From an uncultured Muribaculaceae bacterium (GTDB lineage Bacteria; Bacteroidota; Bacteroidia; Bacteroidales; Muribaculaceae), in NCBI GenBank assembly GCA_910578395.1, contig CAJTPZ010000007.1, positions 52,425-116,424 on the forward strand: a DNA stretch of 64,000 nt, given 5' to 3'. The first letter of the stretch is position 1, and each line of letters starts with the position of its first letter. The notes beneath the pieces are model-generated. The model did not search any database. It saw only the letters and a list, made by a program, of their open reading frames with translations, and was not told where the DNA came from. The position numbers and the translations under genes are program-made. Of this stretch, positions 18,699 to 27,459 are shown in pieces.

Positions 18699-18750
18699 GG
18701 ACAAGGCTATCCCTCTAAATAATTTCAGAGGGTATGTTTTGTCCTTTTTT
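18699..18750 (+). terminator. Strong intrinsic terminator after secG
   Basis: A long hairpin (GGACAA...TTGTCC outer stem, CCCTCT/AGAGGG inner stem) followed directly by six T residues at 18745-18750. Confidence 0.85.
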
Positions 18751-18776
18751 CGTGCATATCAAACCGAACAGATAAA

Positions 18777-19598
18777 ATGTCGACAAATACAGTAGATAAT
18801 CAGCGCAAAGTAACGACCCGTCGCCTCACGGAGATGAAGAAGAACGGAGAGAAGATTGCAATGCTTACCGCCTATGACTACACAATGGCGCGCATTGTTG
18901 ACCAGTCGGGGATTGATGTGGTGCTTGTCGGAGACTCTGCCGCCAATGTTGTGGCCGGATATTCCACTACGCTTCCCATCACACTTGACCAGATGATTTT
19001 TCTTGCATCGTGCGTGGCTCGTGGTCTTGAAAGGGCTCTACTTGTTGTGGACATGCCATTTGGCTCATATCAGGGAAATCCGATCGTTGCGCTTGAGTCA
19101 GCCATACGTATTCTCAAAGAGAGCGGAGCTACAGCTGTGAAAATCGAAGGCGGAACTGAGATCGCACCTACTATCGAGCGTATTGTATCGGCAGGTATTC
19201 CGGTTATGGGGCATCTCGGGCTTACACCGCAGTCGATAAATCAGCTTGGAAGTTATGGTGTGCAGGCCAAAGAGGATGCTGCTGCTGAAAAGCTGATTAA
19301 TGATGCTCTTGCTCTCCAGAAGGCTGGTTGTTTTGCAGTTGTGCTTGAGAAGATACCTGCGGCATTGGCTACTAAGGTCTCGCAGGCGCTCGATGTTCCG
19401 ACTATAGGTATAGGGGCCGGTGCTGGATGTGATGGCCAGGTGCTCGTAGTGCAGGATATGCTTGGCATGAACAAAGGCTTTTCTCCTAAATTCCTTAGGC
19501 GATATGCTGATCTAAATGATATTATAACGGGCGCATTGCAGGCTTATGTGGGAGATGTGAAAAATGGTGATTTCCCCTCGGCAGCTGAAGCATATTGA
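18777..19598 (+). CDS. panB: 3-methyl-2-oxobutanoate hydroxymethyltransferase
   Basis: Makes ketopantoate from alpha-ketoisovalerate and methylene-tetrahydrofolate, the first committed step of pantothenate/CoA synthesis. Family motifs in order: ITALTAYDYT-like MLTAYDYTMARI, VLVGDSAANV, VVDMPFGSYQ, AVKIEGG, IPVMGHLGLTPQS, and IGIGAGAGCDGQVLV with DMLGM. 273 residues is full length. It stands alone between the secG terminator and the tmRNA promoter. Confidence 0.96.
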   Translation: MSTNTVDNQRKVTTRRLTEMKKNGEKIAMLTAYDYTMARIVDQSGIDVVLVGDSAANVVAGYSTTLPITLDQMIFLASCVARGLERALLVVDMPFGSYQGNPIVALESAIRILKESGATAVKIEGGTEIAPTIERIVSAGIPVMGHLGLTPQSINQLGSYGVQAKEDAAAEKLINDALALQKAGCFAVVLEKIPAALATKVSQALDVPTIGIGAGAGCDGQVLVVQDMLGMNKGFSPKFLRRYADLNDIITGALQAYVGDVKNGDFPSAAEAY

Positions 19599-19605
19599 AA
19601 AATAA

Positions 19606-19636
19606 TTGCGTAATAATCAGAAATCCGTTATATTTG
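19606..19636 (+). promoter_or_regulatory. tmRNA promoter
   Basis: TTG at 19606-19608, a 20-base gap, then TATATTTG at 19629-19636; the mature tmRNA 5' end lies 27 bases on. Confidence 0.7.
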
Positions 19637-19662
19637 CAGAACTATACAAGAATCCGTTTCAG

Positions 19663-20059
19663 GGGGCTGACTGGTTTTGACAGCGTGAAGAAGCGGTGAA
19701 GTAAGCATGCAGAGCAATGATGGCTACGCTCTTTAAACAGAGACATCAGCAAGTTAATTGGCGAAAACAACTACGCTCTTGCTGCCTGATCGAAGAACAG
19801 TAGATCACGCTTAATCGCCGCGAAAGTCGCAGCGACAAGACATTGCCCGATTGTCCTTTTTCCGAGACGGATCGACCTGGCAGTGCAGGTAAATCGGAAA
19901 TAGGCTTGACCGGCTCCGCGTTCAGGCCGAAATAAAAGGAGATAAGGACGAGGTTGGTGGTCTTTTGCCTGCCCCGTCACGAAAACCAAGTGAAGACTAA
20001 GCATGTAGAAAGCTCATTGATTCCACGTTTGGACGAGGGTTCAAGTCCCTCCAGCTCCA
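19663..20059 (+). ncRNA. ssrA: Transfer-messenger RNA (tmRNA)
   Basis: Rescues stalled ribosomes. The 5' GGGGCTG pairs with 3' CAGCTCC to form the alanine-tRNA-like acceptor, and the T arm is GAGGG-TTCAAGT-CCCTC. The tag reading frame resumes at GGC 19760 and stops at TGA 19787-19789: Gly-Glu-Asn-Asn-Tyr-Ala-Leu-Ala-Ala, a Bacteroidota-type tag. Length is 397 nt to the discriminator A; CCA is not encoded. Confidence 0.96.
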
Positions 20060-20108
20060 CTATGTGTACTGGACACTCTCCGGCCTACACAAGACAAAAT
20101 CAAGACAA

Positions 20109-20140
20109 ACCGCGTAATATCAGCATATTGCGCGGTTTTT
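20109..20140 (+). terminator. Terminator after tmRNA
   Basis: ACCGCGTAATAT (20109-20120) pairs with ATATTGCGCGGT (20125-20136) around a CAGC loop, then a T run. Confidence 0.85.
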
Positions 20141-20238
20141 AGTATTCATACCCTATATGGCCTAATCGGAGTTCGTATATTGTGTCTTTTGCCCAGGAAG
20201 TTAATGATTTTTCTGGTATACATCAAGCATGACTGAAT

Positions 20239-21306
20239 TTACATCAATACGGGGGCAAGGTATCTGGCGAGAAGGTATCCGCCTCCAATGAGCCAAATGA
20301 AGAGGATGCCGGCGAGTATGAACGGTTTAGCTCCGGCTTTCTTGAATTTGTCGAAACTTGTTTCCGCACCGAGGGCAACCATTGCCATTGTAAGCAGGAA
20401 TGTGTCGATGTAGTTGATGATGTTGTTGAACCAGAGAGGGAATCCGAGTGGAGTTTCAAGGCTGTTTAGAAAGACAGAGAGGGAGTTTATGCCGATAACC
20501 AAAAGAAATCCGAATGCAAACCATGGTACGGATACCTTTCCTTTCGCTCCCGCCGTCTGTGAGGGCTCATGACGGGTCCGGCGTGCGGCCCATATGCCGA
20601 GTATGAGAAGTACAGGCACAAGCATCATCACGCGTATCATTTTCACGATAACAGTCGTTGAGGCGATCTGGTCGCCGAGCGCGTTGCCCGCACCTACGGC
20701 GTGGGCAACCTCATGCAGTGTGGCTCCGCTGAAAATACCCATCTGTGCCGGAGAGAGCTGCAGTATGCCGGAGCGGTATGCCAGAGGGTATAGAAACATT
20801 GCGATGGTTCCGAAAATCACCACAGTGGCAACTGCTACAGTGGTTTTGTAGGGCTGTGAGCGCACAGTGGCTTCTGCACCGAGCACGGCGGCCGCTCCGC
20901 AAATGCCGCTGCCGACAGATGTGAGCAGGGCGGTCTCACGATCCATTTTCAGCAGCTTTCCGAGATAGTAACCGCCGATTACAATGACGGTGACGATTAT
21001 AGCGTCCACGGTGATTCCGGCAATGCCGACTGCAGCGATGTCCTGAAATGTTAGCCGAAATCCGTATAGAATGATTCCGACGCGCAACAGTCGTTTGGAG
21101 CAAAATTGTATACCCGGCACCCATGTTTCCGGGAGATGCATCCTTAGCATGTTTGCGTAAATCATGCCTAATACTATGCCTATTATAAGCGGGCTGATTG
21201 AGAGTGCGGTGAGGACGCGTGCGCTGCCGATATAGAATGCCGCGCAGGAAAACAGGGCGATCAGCAGTACGCCGTGCAGCATATGGCCGCGTCTTGGTGA
21301 AAACAT
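20239..21306 (-). CDS. YeiH/UPF0324 family membrane transporter
   Basis: A 355-residue inner-membrane protein with about ten hydrophobic helices. Family landmarks are visible: SPLIIGIVLGMIYAN, the RVGIILYGFRLT segment, SVGSGICGAAAVLGAEA, and SGATLHEVAHAVGAG. This family is annotated as putative sulfate exporters; substrates are mostly untested, and I give no substrate. The gene is single, with guanine deaminase upstream on the same strand but separated by a terminator-like hairpin. Confidence 0.85.
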   Translation of the reverse strand: MFSPRRGHMLHGVLLIALFSCAAFYIGSARVLTALSISPLIIGIVLGMIYANMLRMHLPETWVPGIQFCSKRLLRVGIILYGFRLTFQDIAAVGIAGITVDAIIVTVIVIGGYYLGKLLKMDRETALLTSVGSGICGAAAVLGAEATVRSQPYKTTVAVATVVIFGTIAMFLYPLAYRSGILQLSPAQMGIFSGATLHEVAHAVGAGNALGDQIASTTVIVKMIRVMMLVPVLLILGIWAARRTRHEPSQTAGAKGKVSVPWFAFGFLLVIGINSLSVFLNSLETPLGFPLWFNNIINYIDTFLLTMAMVALGAETSFDKFKKAGAKPFILAGILFIWLIGGGYLLARYLAPVLM

Positions 21307-21364
21307 CGTGGTGTGTTTAGTTTGTTTAATCAGGTGGAATCGTAGTATAGACGATTCGGTTAAT

Positions 21365-21403
21365 AAAACAAAAACTCCACGGCTTTTGTTTTGCGCGGTG
21401 GAG
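21365..21403 (-). terminator. Terminator after guanine deaminase
   Basis: Read on the minus strand, CTCCAC (21403-21398) pairs with GTGGAG (21380-21375), followed by TTTTTGTTTT. The loop is long (17 bases), with partial CGC/GGC pairing inside. Confidence 0.6.
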
Positions 21404-21434
21404 CTAATGTGGCGTTTATTGTCGGTTAATACGG

Positions 21435-21902
21435 TCAGTATTTGATTTTGCTGTCGCTTTCATCCCATAGGCGGAATGCGCGTATTGCCTCGTCGGAGAG
21501 CATACTCTCGGCCGGAAGGCGGCGCATGCTGTCGGGCAGAGCAAGTTCGTCGTAGATGAACGAGTCATCAAAGCCGATTTCTTTCGCGTCGGTCTTGGTG
21601 TTGCCGTAGTATATTTTGTCGATGTGCGCCCAGTAGATCGCTCCCAGACACATCGGGCATGGCTGACATGAGGTGTAGATCTCGCATCCGGCAAGATCAA
21701 ATGTGTTGAGTTTCCTGCATGCATTGCGTATGGCGTTGACTTCGGCGTGTGATGTGGGGTCATGCTCTGATGTGACGCGGTTGACTCCAGTCGCTATAAT
21801 TTCGCCGTCGCGTGCGATCACGGCCCCAAACGGCCCTCCTCCGTTGGCGATGTTCTCGATGGAAAGCTCGATGGCTTTTCTCATAAGTTCTTTTCTTGTC
21901 AT
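21435..21902 (-). CDS. guaD: Guanine deaminase (cytidine deaminase fold)
   Basis: Converts guanine to xanthine in purine salvage. Zinc ligands and catalytic Glu are visible: His52 and Glu54 in HAEVNAIR, Cys82 and Cys85 in PCPMCLGAIYWA. Upstream NGGGPFGAVIARDG and the C-terminal region (LPDSMRRLPAESML) match the small Bacillus-type enzyme, as does the length of 155 residues. tRNA adenosine deaminase TadA is a related alternative but differs at the C-terminus. It lies downstream of two co-directional genes, 69 bases after the YjbR-family gene. Confidence 0.88.
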   Translation of the reverse strand: MTRKELMRKAIELSIENIANGGGPFGAVIARDGEIIATGVNRVTSEHDPTSHAEVNAIRNACRKLNTFDLAGCEIYTSCQPCPMCLGAIYWAHIDKIYYGNTKTDAKEIGFDDSFIYDELALPDSMRRLPAESMLSDEAIRAFRLWDESDSKIKY

Positions 21903-21971
21903 ATCTGTTATGATGTGCAGGTCGTGATGTTATTACAACAAACCGGACAGTAGCACCGATGAGCGGCTTCG

Positions 21972-22343
21972 CTATCGGCAGTGTCTTTTTGAACACTTCT
22001 TTTTTGAGTATTGTTCCCGGACGATGCCGTAGGAATGTTTTATCAGTGAATATATCATTGAGTCTGGTATGTCTTTGCCGAAATCTATTTTTATCCAGTG
22101 TTTCAGGCTCCGGTTAAGAGGATGACCGACTGCGTTGCGTGTGAGGCGTAGTTTCTCGATTTCGGCGGGAGTGGATCGGAGATTGACATATGTAAAGTCA
22201 TCGATGTTGAAAAAACAGAACATGTGGTCAAGCACGTAAAAGACCAGAATGGAGTCATAACGTCTGGCAAACCGTCCAAAAGGAGTTTTTTCGGCAACTC
22301 CTTCGAGCGAGATGCAGAAAATGCGTAGATCCTCGATGTTCAC
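21972..22343 (-). CDS. MmcQ/YjbR family protein
   Basis: A 123-residue protein with the family's start MNIEDLRIFCISLEGVAEKTPF, shortened here as LEGVAEKTPFG, the central DHMFCFFNIDD, and the end pattern HWIKIDFGKDIPD. These small proteins have a winged, DNA-binding-like fold of unknown role. The ATG overlaps the stop of the DUF5131 gene by 4 bases, so both are probably translated together. Confidence 0.83.
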   Translation of the reverse strand: MNIEDLRIFCISLEGVAEKTPFGRFARRYDSILVFYVLDHMFCFFNIDDFTYVNLRSTPAEIEKLRLTRNAVGHPLNRSLKHWIKIDFGKDIPDSMIYSLIKHSYGIVREQYSKKKCSKRHCR

Positions 22344-23086
22344 GACGGCTGTATTTTGTTGTGGTAAATCGTGTTGAGTCCGGCTTTTAAGGCCTGTGAA
22401 TGCTGGTGTTCACGCGGTATATGGTAGCGGCGGCCATCTTTTATCAGCCATGATCCTGTCTGGTGAAAGCAGAACGGGACGTTGGCTGTGAGGCATTGCT
22501 TATACATGTCGATGACCCATTCAAAATAGGTCGTGCGTGCGTATTTGCCTGATTCGCCTCCGACAGACACTTCGTCGATTATTGCCGGATCAAGGTATTT
22601 TAGCAGATTGATTCTCTCAAGCATAGGGGCGACAATGACAAGTCTGTGTCTGATCGGCAATGAAAGGAAAACCGGCATCCGTAGATCGGCTTTGTCCTGA
22701 TTCTCTACAGTGCATCCGATGGCGACATTTTCGTAGCCTTCGCCCCAGTCATCGGGAAGACATCCGGCCAGCCGCTCGATACGTTTTGTGAAAAAGAAAA
22801 ACGAGCAATCATGGCGTAAACGTATGATTTCCCATATCTCATCACGCCAGCCGTCGGCTTCTTCAAGGAGCAGATCGGATGTAAAACACAGGGCAAATTC
22901 AGTTCCGGACGGATACTTCCAGTTTTTTTTACGGTCACGTCTCAGCGGAAGGCTGAATGATGCAGTTTTGCGTATTTCGGTTGTAGAAATGGGTGTTCCG
23001 AAAGCCGCATCCTCACGATAGACGTAACAATGTCTGCATCCTTCGCTGATCTTATGGCAACCGTGCCATGGATTCCACATTGGCAT
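22340..23086 (-). CDS. DUF5131 (phage Gp37/Gp68-like) cysteine-cluster protein
   Basis: A 248-residue protein with an N-terminal Cys cluster, WHGCHKISEGCRHCYVYR (C-x6-C-x2-C), then FALCFTSDLLLEEADGWRDE, FFFTKRIERL, IGCTVENQ and DEVSVGGESG. The family is distantly radical-SAM-like, and the three Cys could hold a 4Fe-4S cluster; this is inference. The biochemical role is not established to my knowledge. It is the first gene of a small minus-strand operon with the YjbR-family gene and perhaps guaD. Confidence 0.8.
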   Translation of the reverse strand: MPMWNPWHGCHKISEGCRHCYVYREDAAFGTPISTTEIRKTASFSLPLRRDRKKNWKYPSGTEFALCFTSDLLLEEADGWRDEIWEIIRLRHDCSFFFFTKRIERLAGCLPDDWGEGYENVAIGCTVENQDKADLRMPVFLSLPIRHRLVIVAPMLERINLLKYLDPAIIDEVSVGGESGKYARTTYFEWVIDMYKQCLTANVPFCFHQTGSWLIKDGRRYHIPREHQHSQALKAGLNTIYHNKIQPS

Positions 23087-23321
23087 GATACAATATGGTT
23101 TTTATATGGTTGTGCGTCGTTGTATGCTTTTTCTTCTGATCGCAAAAATTAGGAATATTCGGAAAAAGACCTTGAACAGAATGTCCGGAAAACTAAGGCC
23201 TCTTTGTTTTGAACCGACTGAATGTTAAAAAATATCTAAAGAGTGTATCGTTTATGACACGGTGGATGTATTTGGTTAAATTTGAATAAATATCATGATA
23301 GTGTAAACAAACTTTTATTTA

Positions 23322-26057
23322 ATGAAATTTAGCTTTTTAAGTGTTAGACGACATATGCTGGCTGCGGTGGCGTTTATATCTGTGGCCGTGGATGCATATG
23401 CTGAAAGGGTGAATGTAGGTAATCTGTGGTTTGAAACAGATCCGGTTACAGGAACTGCCAGAGTTGTAAGTCCACAGGAAGGGGATCTGACTTTTGATAT
23501 GGTCGAGAAGGTTTATTCCAGTGATAATGTCATAGTGCCAAGCTCTATTGAACATGACGGAATAATTTTTACAGTGACATCTGTAGGGCCTTTTGCATTT
23601 TCAAAGTCAGAAGTCGAATCTGTTTCTTTGCCTCCTTCTATTGAGTCAATCGAGCCTTCGGCATTCAGAGGGGCAGGTAAAATTAAAGAGATCGTGATTC
23701 CAGCCGGAGCAGTATTAAATGAAGGAGCTTTCAGGAATGCCAATAATCTGACAAAAGTTGTTTTACCGGAAAATATACGGGATATTCCTAAAAATGCATT
23801 TAACGGTACAGCTCTTAAAAGCATCTCATTGCCTTCAACGGTGTCGGGAGTTAATTCATATTGTTTCAAGGGGGTGCCGCTTACCGATGGCGTGTTTCTG
23901 AATGATGGTCTTGAAAGAATTGAAGTCGAGGCTTTTTCAAGTGACGGAGAGAATAATACAACCGGATTGACTGAAATTGTAATACCTGCATCGGTCAATA
24001 CGATCCATGAACATGCATTCCATAACTCGGCAATTACCACATTGTGGTTCGGTGGATCGCCTCAGAATATAAAAACATACTCATCAGGCGCAAAAACATC
24101 TTTTGCAGGAATGCCGGTCGATACGATCGTTTGGGGTAGCGGAGCCAGACCTGTCGCGAATATATCGGTAGGAGTTGGTGATGAGTCGCAAGTGGTATTA
24201 TATTATAATAATTCGTATGAAAATTTCAAGGACATAGGTCCTTCTCTTAAAGTTGCGGTTGATCCTGATTCAAAAGTCGCTACGGTGTCACCTAAACGTA
24301 AAAAAGGAGAAGTGCTCGCATATATTCCACCCGTTTCGTTTGCTGCAAGAACAATGGACTTAAGTGATTATGCGGGTTCGTGTCAACTGGCAGATCTGAC
24401 GTATGAGAGTTCCGATCAGGATATCGCGTCGGTAAATGGGACGATCGTAACATTTCATAAGGCCGGTGTCGTGACTATAAAAACATCGTCGGTTTCTGAG
24501 GCGGCAGATAAGCCGATTGTCGGGAAGGAACGCCGTTTTTGTATAATGCCTGTTACTGTTGCTGTTACATTGGATGATACGGGGAACAATATAATATATA
24601 GCTCAAATCAGTTGACAGAGCAGCAAATAAGGGAAATGCTTACAGAAGAGGCCCGGATTGCAAGTGTTAGGGTCAGGGATGAAGAAGGCGGCGATTGGAA
24701 GATGAAGTATGCTGCCGGAGCGAGCGGTGACGGACTGGAGTTTGTGTATGGGACTATGGCACCTGAACGTTCTGCCCCGGAAGTGGCTCTTCCGAAGATA
24801 GACAGGACGCTTTGTTATGGCGATGATCCGATCGATATGTTGGAGATAGATGCTTCGATTTTGGCGGAAGGACATGTGGTGTCGTATATTTCTTCCGATG
24901 AAAAAGTATTGAAAATAGAGGGTAGTACTCTTATACCAGTTGGAGTGGGAGATGTAGCTGTGACAACTGTGGAGCCAGGTGTGGAATTTGCGGAAAACGG
25001 GGTGCGCACTCTGAGGATCGATCCTCGGAAGGTTATGCTGAAAGGAAAGAATGTGACTGTTGAGGATGATGTAGAGCATCTTCCGCCGGTTGATTTTGAA
25101 ATAGAGGGACTGGTTGGCAATGATGAGCCGTCGGATATCGTAACGTCGTGGGACTGGAAGGATGCATTTGTTGAGGAGGGTGTGTACAGTGCGTCGGAAC
25201 CGATGATATGTGATAACCCTCTTTATGAAGTAGAGATCGTTTCAGATCAGGTGTGTCTCTATGTCGTGCGCGCTGTCACGAGGCCTGTGGCAGAGTTGGA
25301 TTTCAATTATAGCAGAGGAACCGGAAGCTCTCTAAAACTTGAATTGTCGGGTGTATGTCGGATTGCTTGTGGTTATGGAGTTATAAACGGCCAGCCGGGA
25401 ACGGCAATAGTTGATCTTGACAATGCGGTTGCCGCAGGAGGTTGCCGCGTGCATTGCGATTATCCTGAACGGATCACTGGTATATCAATAACTGATGCCG
25501 GTGCTACGCGAATAGAGATTTCCGAGGGCCTGGAAAATCTTACATCATTGGATTTTTCCGGCAATAATCTTATTCCAGGTTCTCTTATTGTTCCAGCCGA
25601 CATTATCGACAACGGGAATGTGAAAGTCGGAGAGCAAAGCCGTGTCGCGGCAATGGTTGATGGAGGATGCAATGTGTCGATTGGAGATGTTCCCTTAAAC
25701 GCTACTGTAGCCTGGTTTGACAAAAATAATGTTGAATTGCTGAAAGGATCGGCATTTACATTTAATGCGGGTATATATACATTTCTAAGATCGATTCAGG
25801 GTGTTTATGCCGATATTTCCGACGGATTGGTTTCAGTGAGGACCATACCGGTAGATGTAGAAGTCAGGTCAACGGAATCTGGAGATGGACAGACCAGTGC
25901 TATGAGTGATATAAAGGGAGCAACAGAGAGCAGGATTGTGAACGTTTATAATATGGGAGGTATATTGGTGAGAAGTGGAATATCTATTGATGACGCGCTT
26001 ACAGCGCTTCCGCCAGGGACTTATGTAATAGACGGCAAGGTTTATAACGTAAGATAA
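23322..26057 (+). CDS. BspA-like leucine-rich-repeat surface protein
   Basis: A 911-residue exported protein (signal peptide to about residue 27, AVDAYAERV). Residues about 55-270 hold treponemal/BspA-type leucine-rich repeats (SVGPFAFSKSEVESVSLPPS, LNEGAFRNANNLTKVVLPEN, IHEHAFHNSAITTLWF). The middle has immunoglobulin-like (Big) segments (LTYESSDQDIASVNGTIV, YISSDEKVLKIEGSTLIPVG). The last 40 residues (IVNVYNMGGILVRSG, LPPGTYVIDGKVYNV) resemble a type IX secretion sorting domain. It is a likely surface-anchored or secreted adhesin; ligand unknown. Codon use is AT-richer than in its neighbours. Confidence 0.85.
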   Translation: MKFSFLSVRRHMLAAVAFISVAVDAYAERVNVGNLWFETDPVTGTARVVSPQEGDLTFDMVEKVYSSDNVIVPSSIEHDGIIFTVTSVGPFAFSKSEVESVSLPPSIESIEPSAFRGAGKIKEIVIPAGAVLNEGAFRNANNLTKVVLPENIRDIPKNAFNGTALKSISLPSTVSGVNSYCFKGVPLTDGVFLNDGLERIEVEAFSSDGENNTTGLTEIVIPASVNTIHEHAFHNSAITTLWFGGSPQNIKTYSSGAKTSFAGMPVDTIVWGSGARPVANISVGVGDESQVVLYYNNSYENFKDIGPSLKVAVDPDSKVATVSPKRKKGEVLAYIPPVSFAARTMDLSDYAGSCQLADLTYESSDQDIASVNGTIVTFHKAGVVTIKTSSVSEAADKPIVGKERRFCIMPVTVAVTLDDTGNNIIYSSNQLTEQQIREMLTEEARIASVRVRDEEGGDWKMKYAAGASGDGLEFVYGTMAPERSAPEVALPKIDRTLCYGDDPIDMLEIDASILAEGHVVSYISSDEKVLKIEGSTLIPVGVGDVAVTTVEPGVEFAENGVRTLRIDPRKVMLKGKNVTVEDDVEHLPPVDFEIEGLVGNDEPSDIVTSWDWKDAFVEEGVYSASEPMICDNPLYEVEIVSDQVCLYVVRAVTRPVAELDFNYSRGTGSSLKLELSGVCRIACGYGVINGQPGTAIVDLDNAVAAGGCRVHCDYPERITGISITDAGATRIEISEGLENLTSLDFSGNNLIPGSLIVPADIIDNGNVKVGEQSRVAAMVDGGCNVSIGDVPLNATVAWFDKNNVELLKGSAFTFNAGIYTFLRSIQGVYADISDGLVSVRTIPVDVEVRSTESGDGQTSAMSDIKGATESRIVNVYNMGGILVRSGISIDDALTALPPGTYVIDGKVYNVR

Positions 26058-26072
26058 ATGACGGATAAAAAT

Positions 26073-26107
26073 ACAGCCGCATCTGATAGAATTTCAGATG
26101 CGGCTGT
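26073..26107. terminator. Bidirectional terminator between convergent genes
   Basis: A perfect 14-bp stem, ACAGCCGCATCTGA (26073-26086) with TCAGATGCGGCTGT (26094-26107), flanked by A/T-rich runs. It serves the BspA-like gene and the convergent ECF S-component gene. Confidence 0.85.
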
Positions 26108-26130
26108 TGTATATTTTGTACAGACAGACC

Positions 26131-26643
26131 TTACTTGCGGCTTAACAGAAGGTTAATCACAATCCATCCACCGAGAATCTGCAGAAGCATTCCCGGTATG
26201 CCGATGCGGAAGTCCTGACATGCCAGAATAAAGTCCCCTTTAATAATCCATTCGCCAAGTGTGCCGATTGCCTGATAACCAAGAACGACTGCAATGAGAA
26301 TGCCGATAGATGCTTTGTTGAAACGTTTTGCCGCGTATCCTGCAATGACAGCGAGAAGCGCAGATTTGAGCATGATGGCAGGAAGTGCCTGTGCTGCAGG
26401 CATGCCGAAGATGAATGAATTTATCAAAGGCGATGCAATGGCAGTAAGCAATCCGACACGCCATCCATACTTATATGCCCCTACGAGCGTGAAGAAGTAT
26501 ATCGGCAACCAAGTGACTCCTCCTTGCGGTATAAGGTGAAAAAGTTGTGGCAATACGATATTGCCAAGGATGAAAGCGGCTGCTGCGAGATATGTGCGTG
26601 TGTTGCTGAATGGCAGAGCCTGAAACTTGATAGTGGTTTGCAT
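26131..26643 (-). CDS. ECF-type transporter substrate-binding (S) component
   Basis: A 170-residue membrane protein with five to six hydrophobic helices and the layout of energy-coupling-factor S components (WLPIYFFTLVGAYKYGWRVG, SPLINSFIFGMPAA, IGTLGEWIIKGDF). These capture a vitamin or metal and use a shared ATPase module encoded elsewhere. No riboswitch was recognised upstream, so the substrate cannot be inferred. The gene is single, convergent with the BspA-like gene. Confidence 0.75.
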   Translation of the reverse strand: MQTTIKFQALPFSNTRTYLAAAAFILGNIVLPQLFHLIPQGGVTWLPIYFFTLVGAYKYGWRVGLLTAIASPLINSFIFGMPAAQALPAIMLKSALLAVIAGYAAKRFNKASIGILIAVVLGYQAIGTLGEWIIKGDFILACQDFRIGIPGMLLQILGGWIVINLLLSRK

Positions 26644-26739
26644 TATGTGATTTGTATGTCTTAATAATTATCGTAAAGGCAAATATAGGGAAGAAAATCA
26701 ATATTTAATAGGATTATGAAAAGTAAAGTATGAAAGATG

Positions 26740-26747
26740 TATATTTG
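26740..26747 (+). promoter_or_regulatory. -7 promoter element TATATTTG
   Basis: Exact TAnnTTTG match 20 bases before the response regulator ATG; no clear -33 partner. Confidence 0.5.
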
Positions 26748-26766
26748 TTTATAGCTATAGGATATA

Positions 26767-27459
26767 ATGTCAGATATGAAAAAAATACTTGTGGTTGACG
26801 ATGAAGAGACTTTGTGCGAGGCTCTGCGTTTTAATCTTGAGGCGGAGGGCTACAGCGTGGATGTGGCTTATAGCGCCGAGGAAGTCCTGGCCCTTGATGT
26901 GAGTGGATATGATCTGATACTTCTGGATGTGATGATGGGCGAAATATCGGGGACGCAGCTTGCGAGAGTCTTGAAAGCCAATAAGGTCACTGCCGGTGTG
27001 CCTATCATATTCTGCACGGCAAAGGATTCGGAGGACGATATGGTAGGAGGACTTGATATCGGGGCGGATGACTATATCGTAAAACCGTATTCCATACGCA
27101 ATGTGCTTGCGAGGGTAAGGACTGTTTTACGTCGAACAGGCTCGGTTGTAAGCGAGTCGGCAGAAAACGGTGAGATATCTTATCAGGGACTTACGGTAAT
27201 TCCATCAAAAAAGATATGTATTGTCAATGGCGAGGAGATGAAAATGCCCCGAAAGGAGTTTGAGATACTGCTAAAGTTGCTCACACATCGCGGTCATATA
27301 TTTTCGCGTGAGGAACTGATCAGGGATATATGGCCTGATGAGGTTGTGGTGCTTGACAGAGTGGTCGATGTAAATATTACCCGTATACGTCAGAAAATCG
27401 GGCCTTACGCAAAAAATATTGTAACACGTTCGGGCTATGGTTATGGTTTCAAGGAATAA
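26767..27459 (+). CDS. OmpR/PhoB-family response regulator
   Basis: A 230-residue two-component regulator. The receiver has the acidic pair in ILVVDDEETL, phospho-acceptor Asp54 (ILLDVMMG), Thr in FCTAKDS and Lys in YIVKPYS. The C-terminal half is a winged-helix DNA-binding domain (MPRKEFEILLKLLTHRGHIF, VVDVNITRIRQKIG). It overlaps the kinase gene by 23 bases. Both RprY-type and PhoB-type Bacteroidota regulators look like this; the phosphate transporter downstream makes a phosphate response plausible but unproven. Confidence 0.92.
   Translation: MSDMKKILVVDDEETLCEALRFNLEAEGYSVDVAYSAEEVLALDVSGYDLILLDVMMGEISGTQLARVLKANKVTAGVPIIFCTAKDSEDDMVGGLDIGADDYIVKPYSIRNVLARVRTVLRRTGSVVSESAENGEISYQGLTVIPSKKICIVNGEEMKMPRKEFEILLKLLTHRGHIFSREELIRDIWPDEVVVLDRVVDVNITRIRQKIGPYAKNIVTRSGYGYGFKE

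Noticed and set aside
19771..20004. 77-codon minus-strand frame inside the tmRNA
   Set aside because: The region folds as tmRNA with an intact tag frame on the plus strand.
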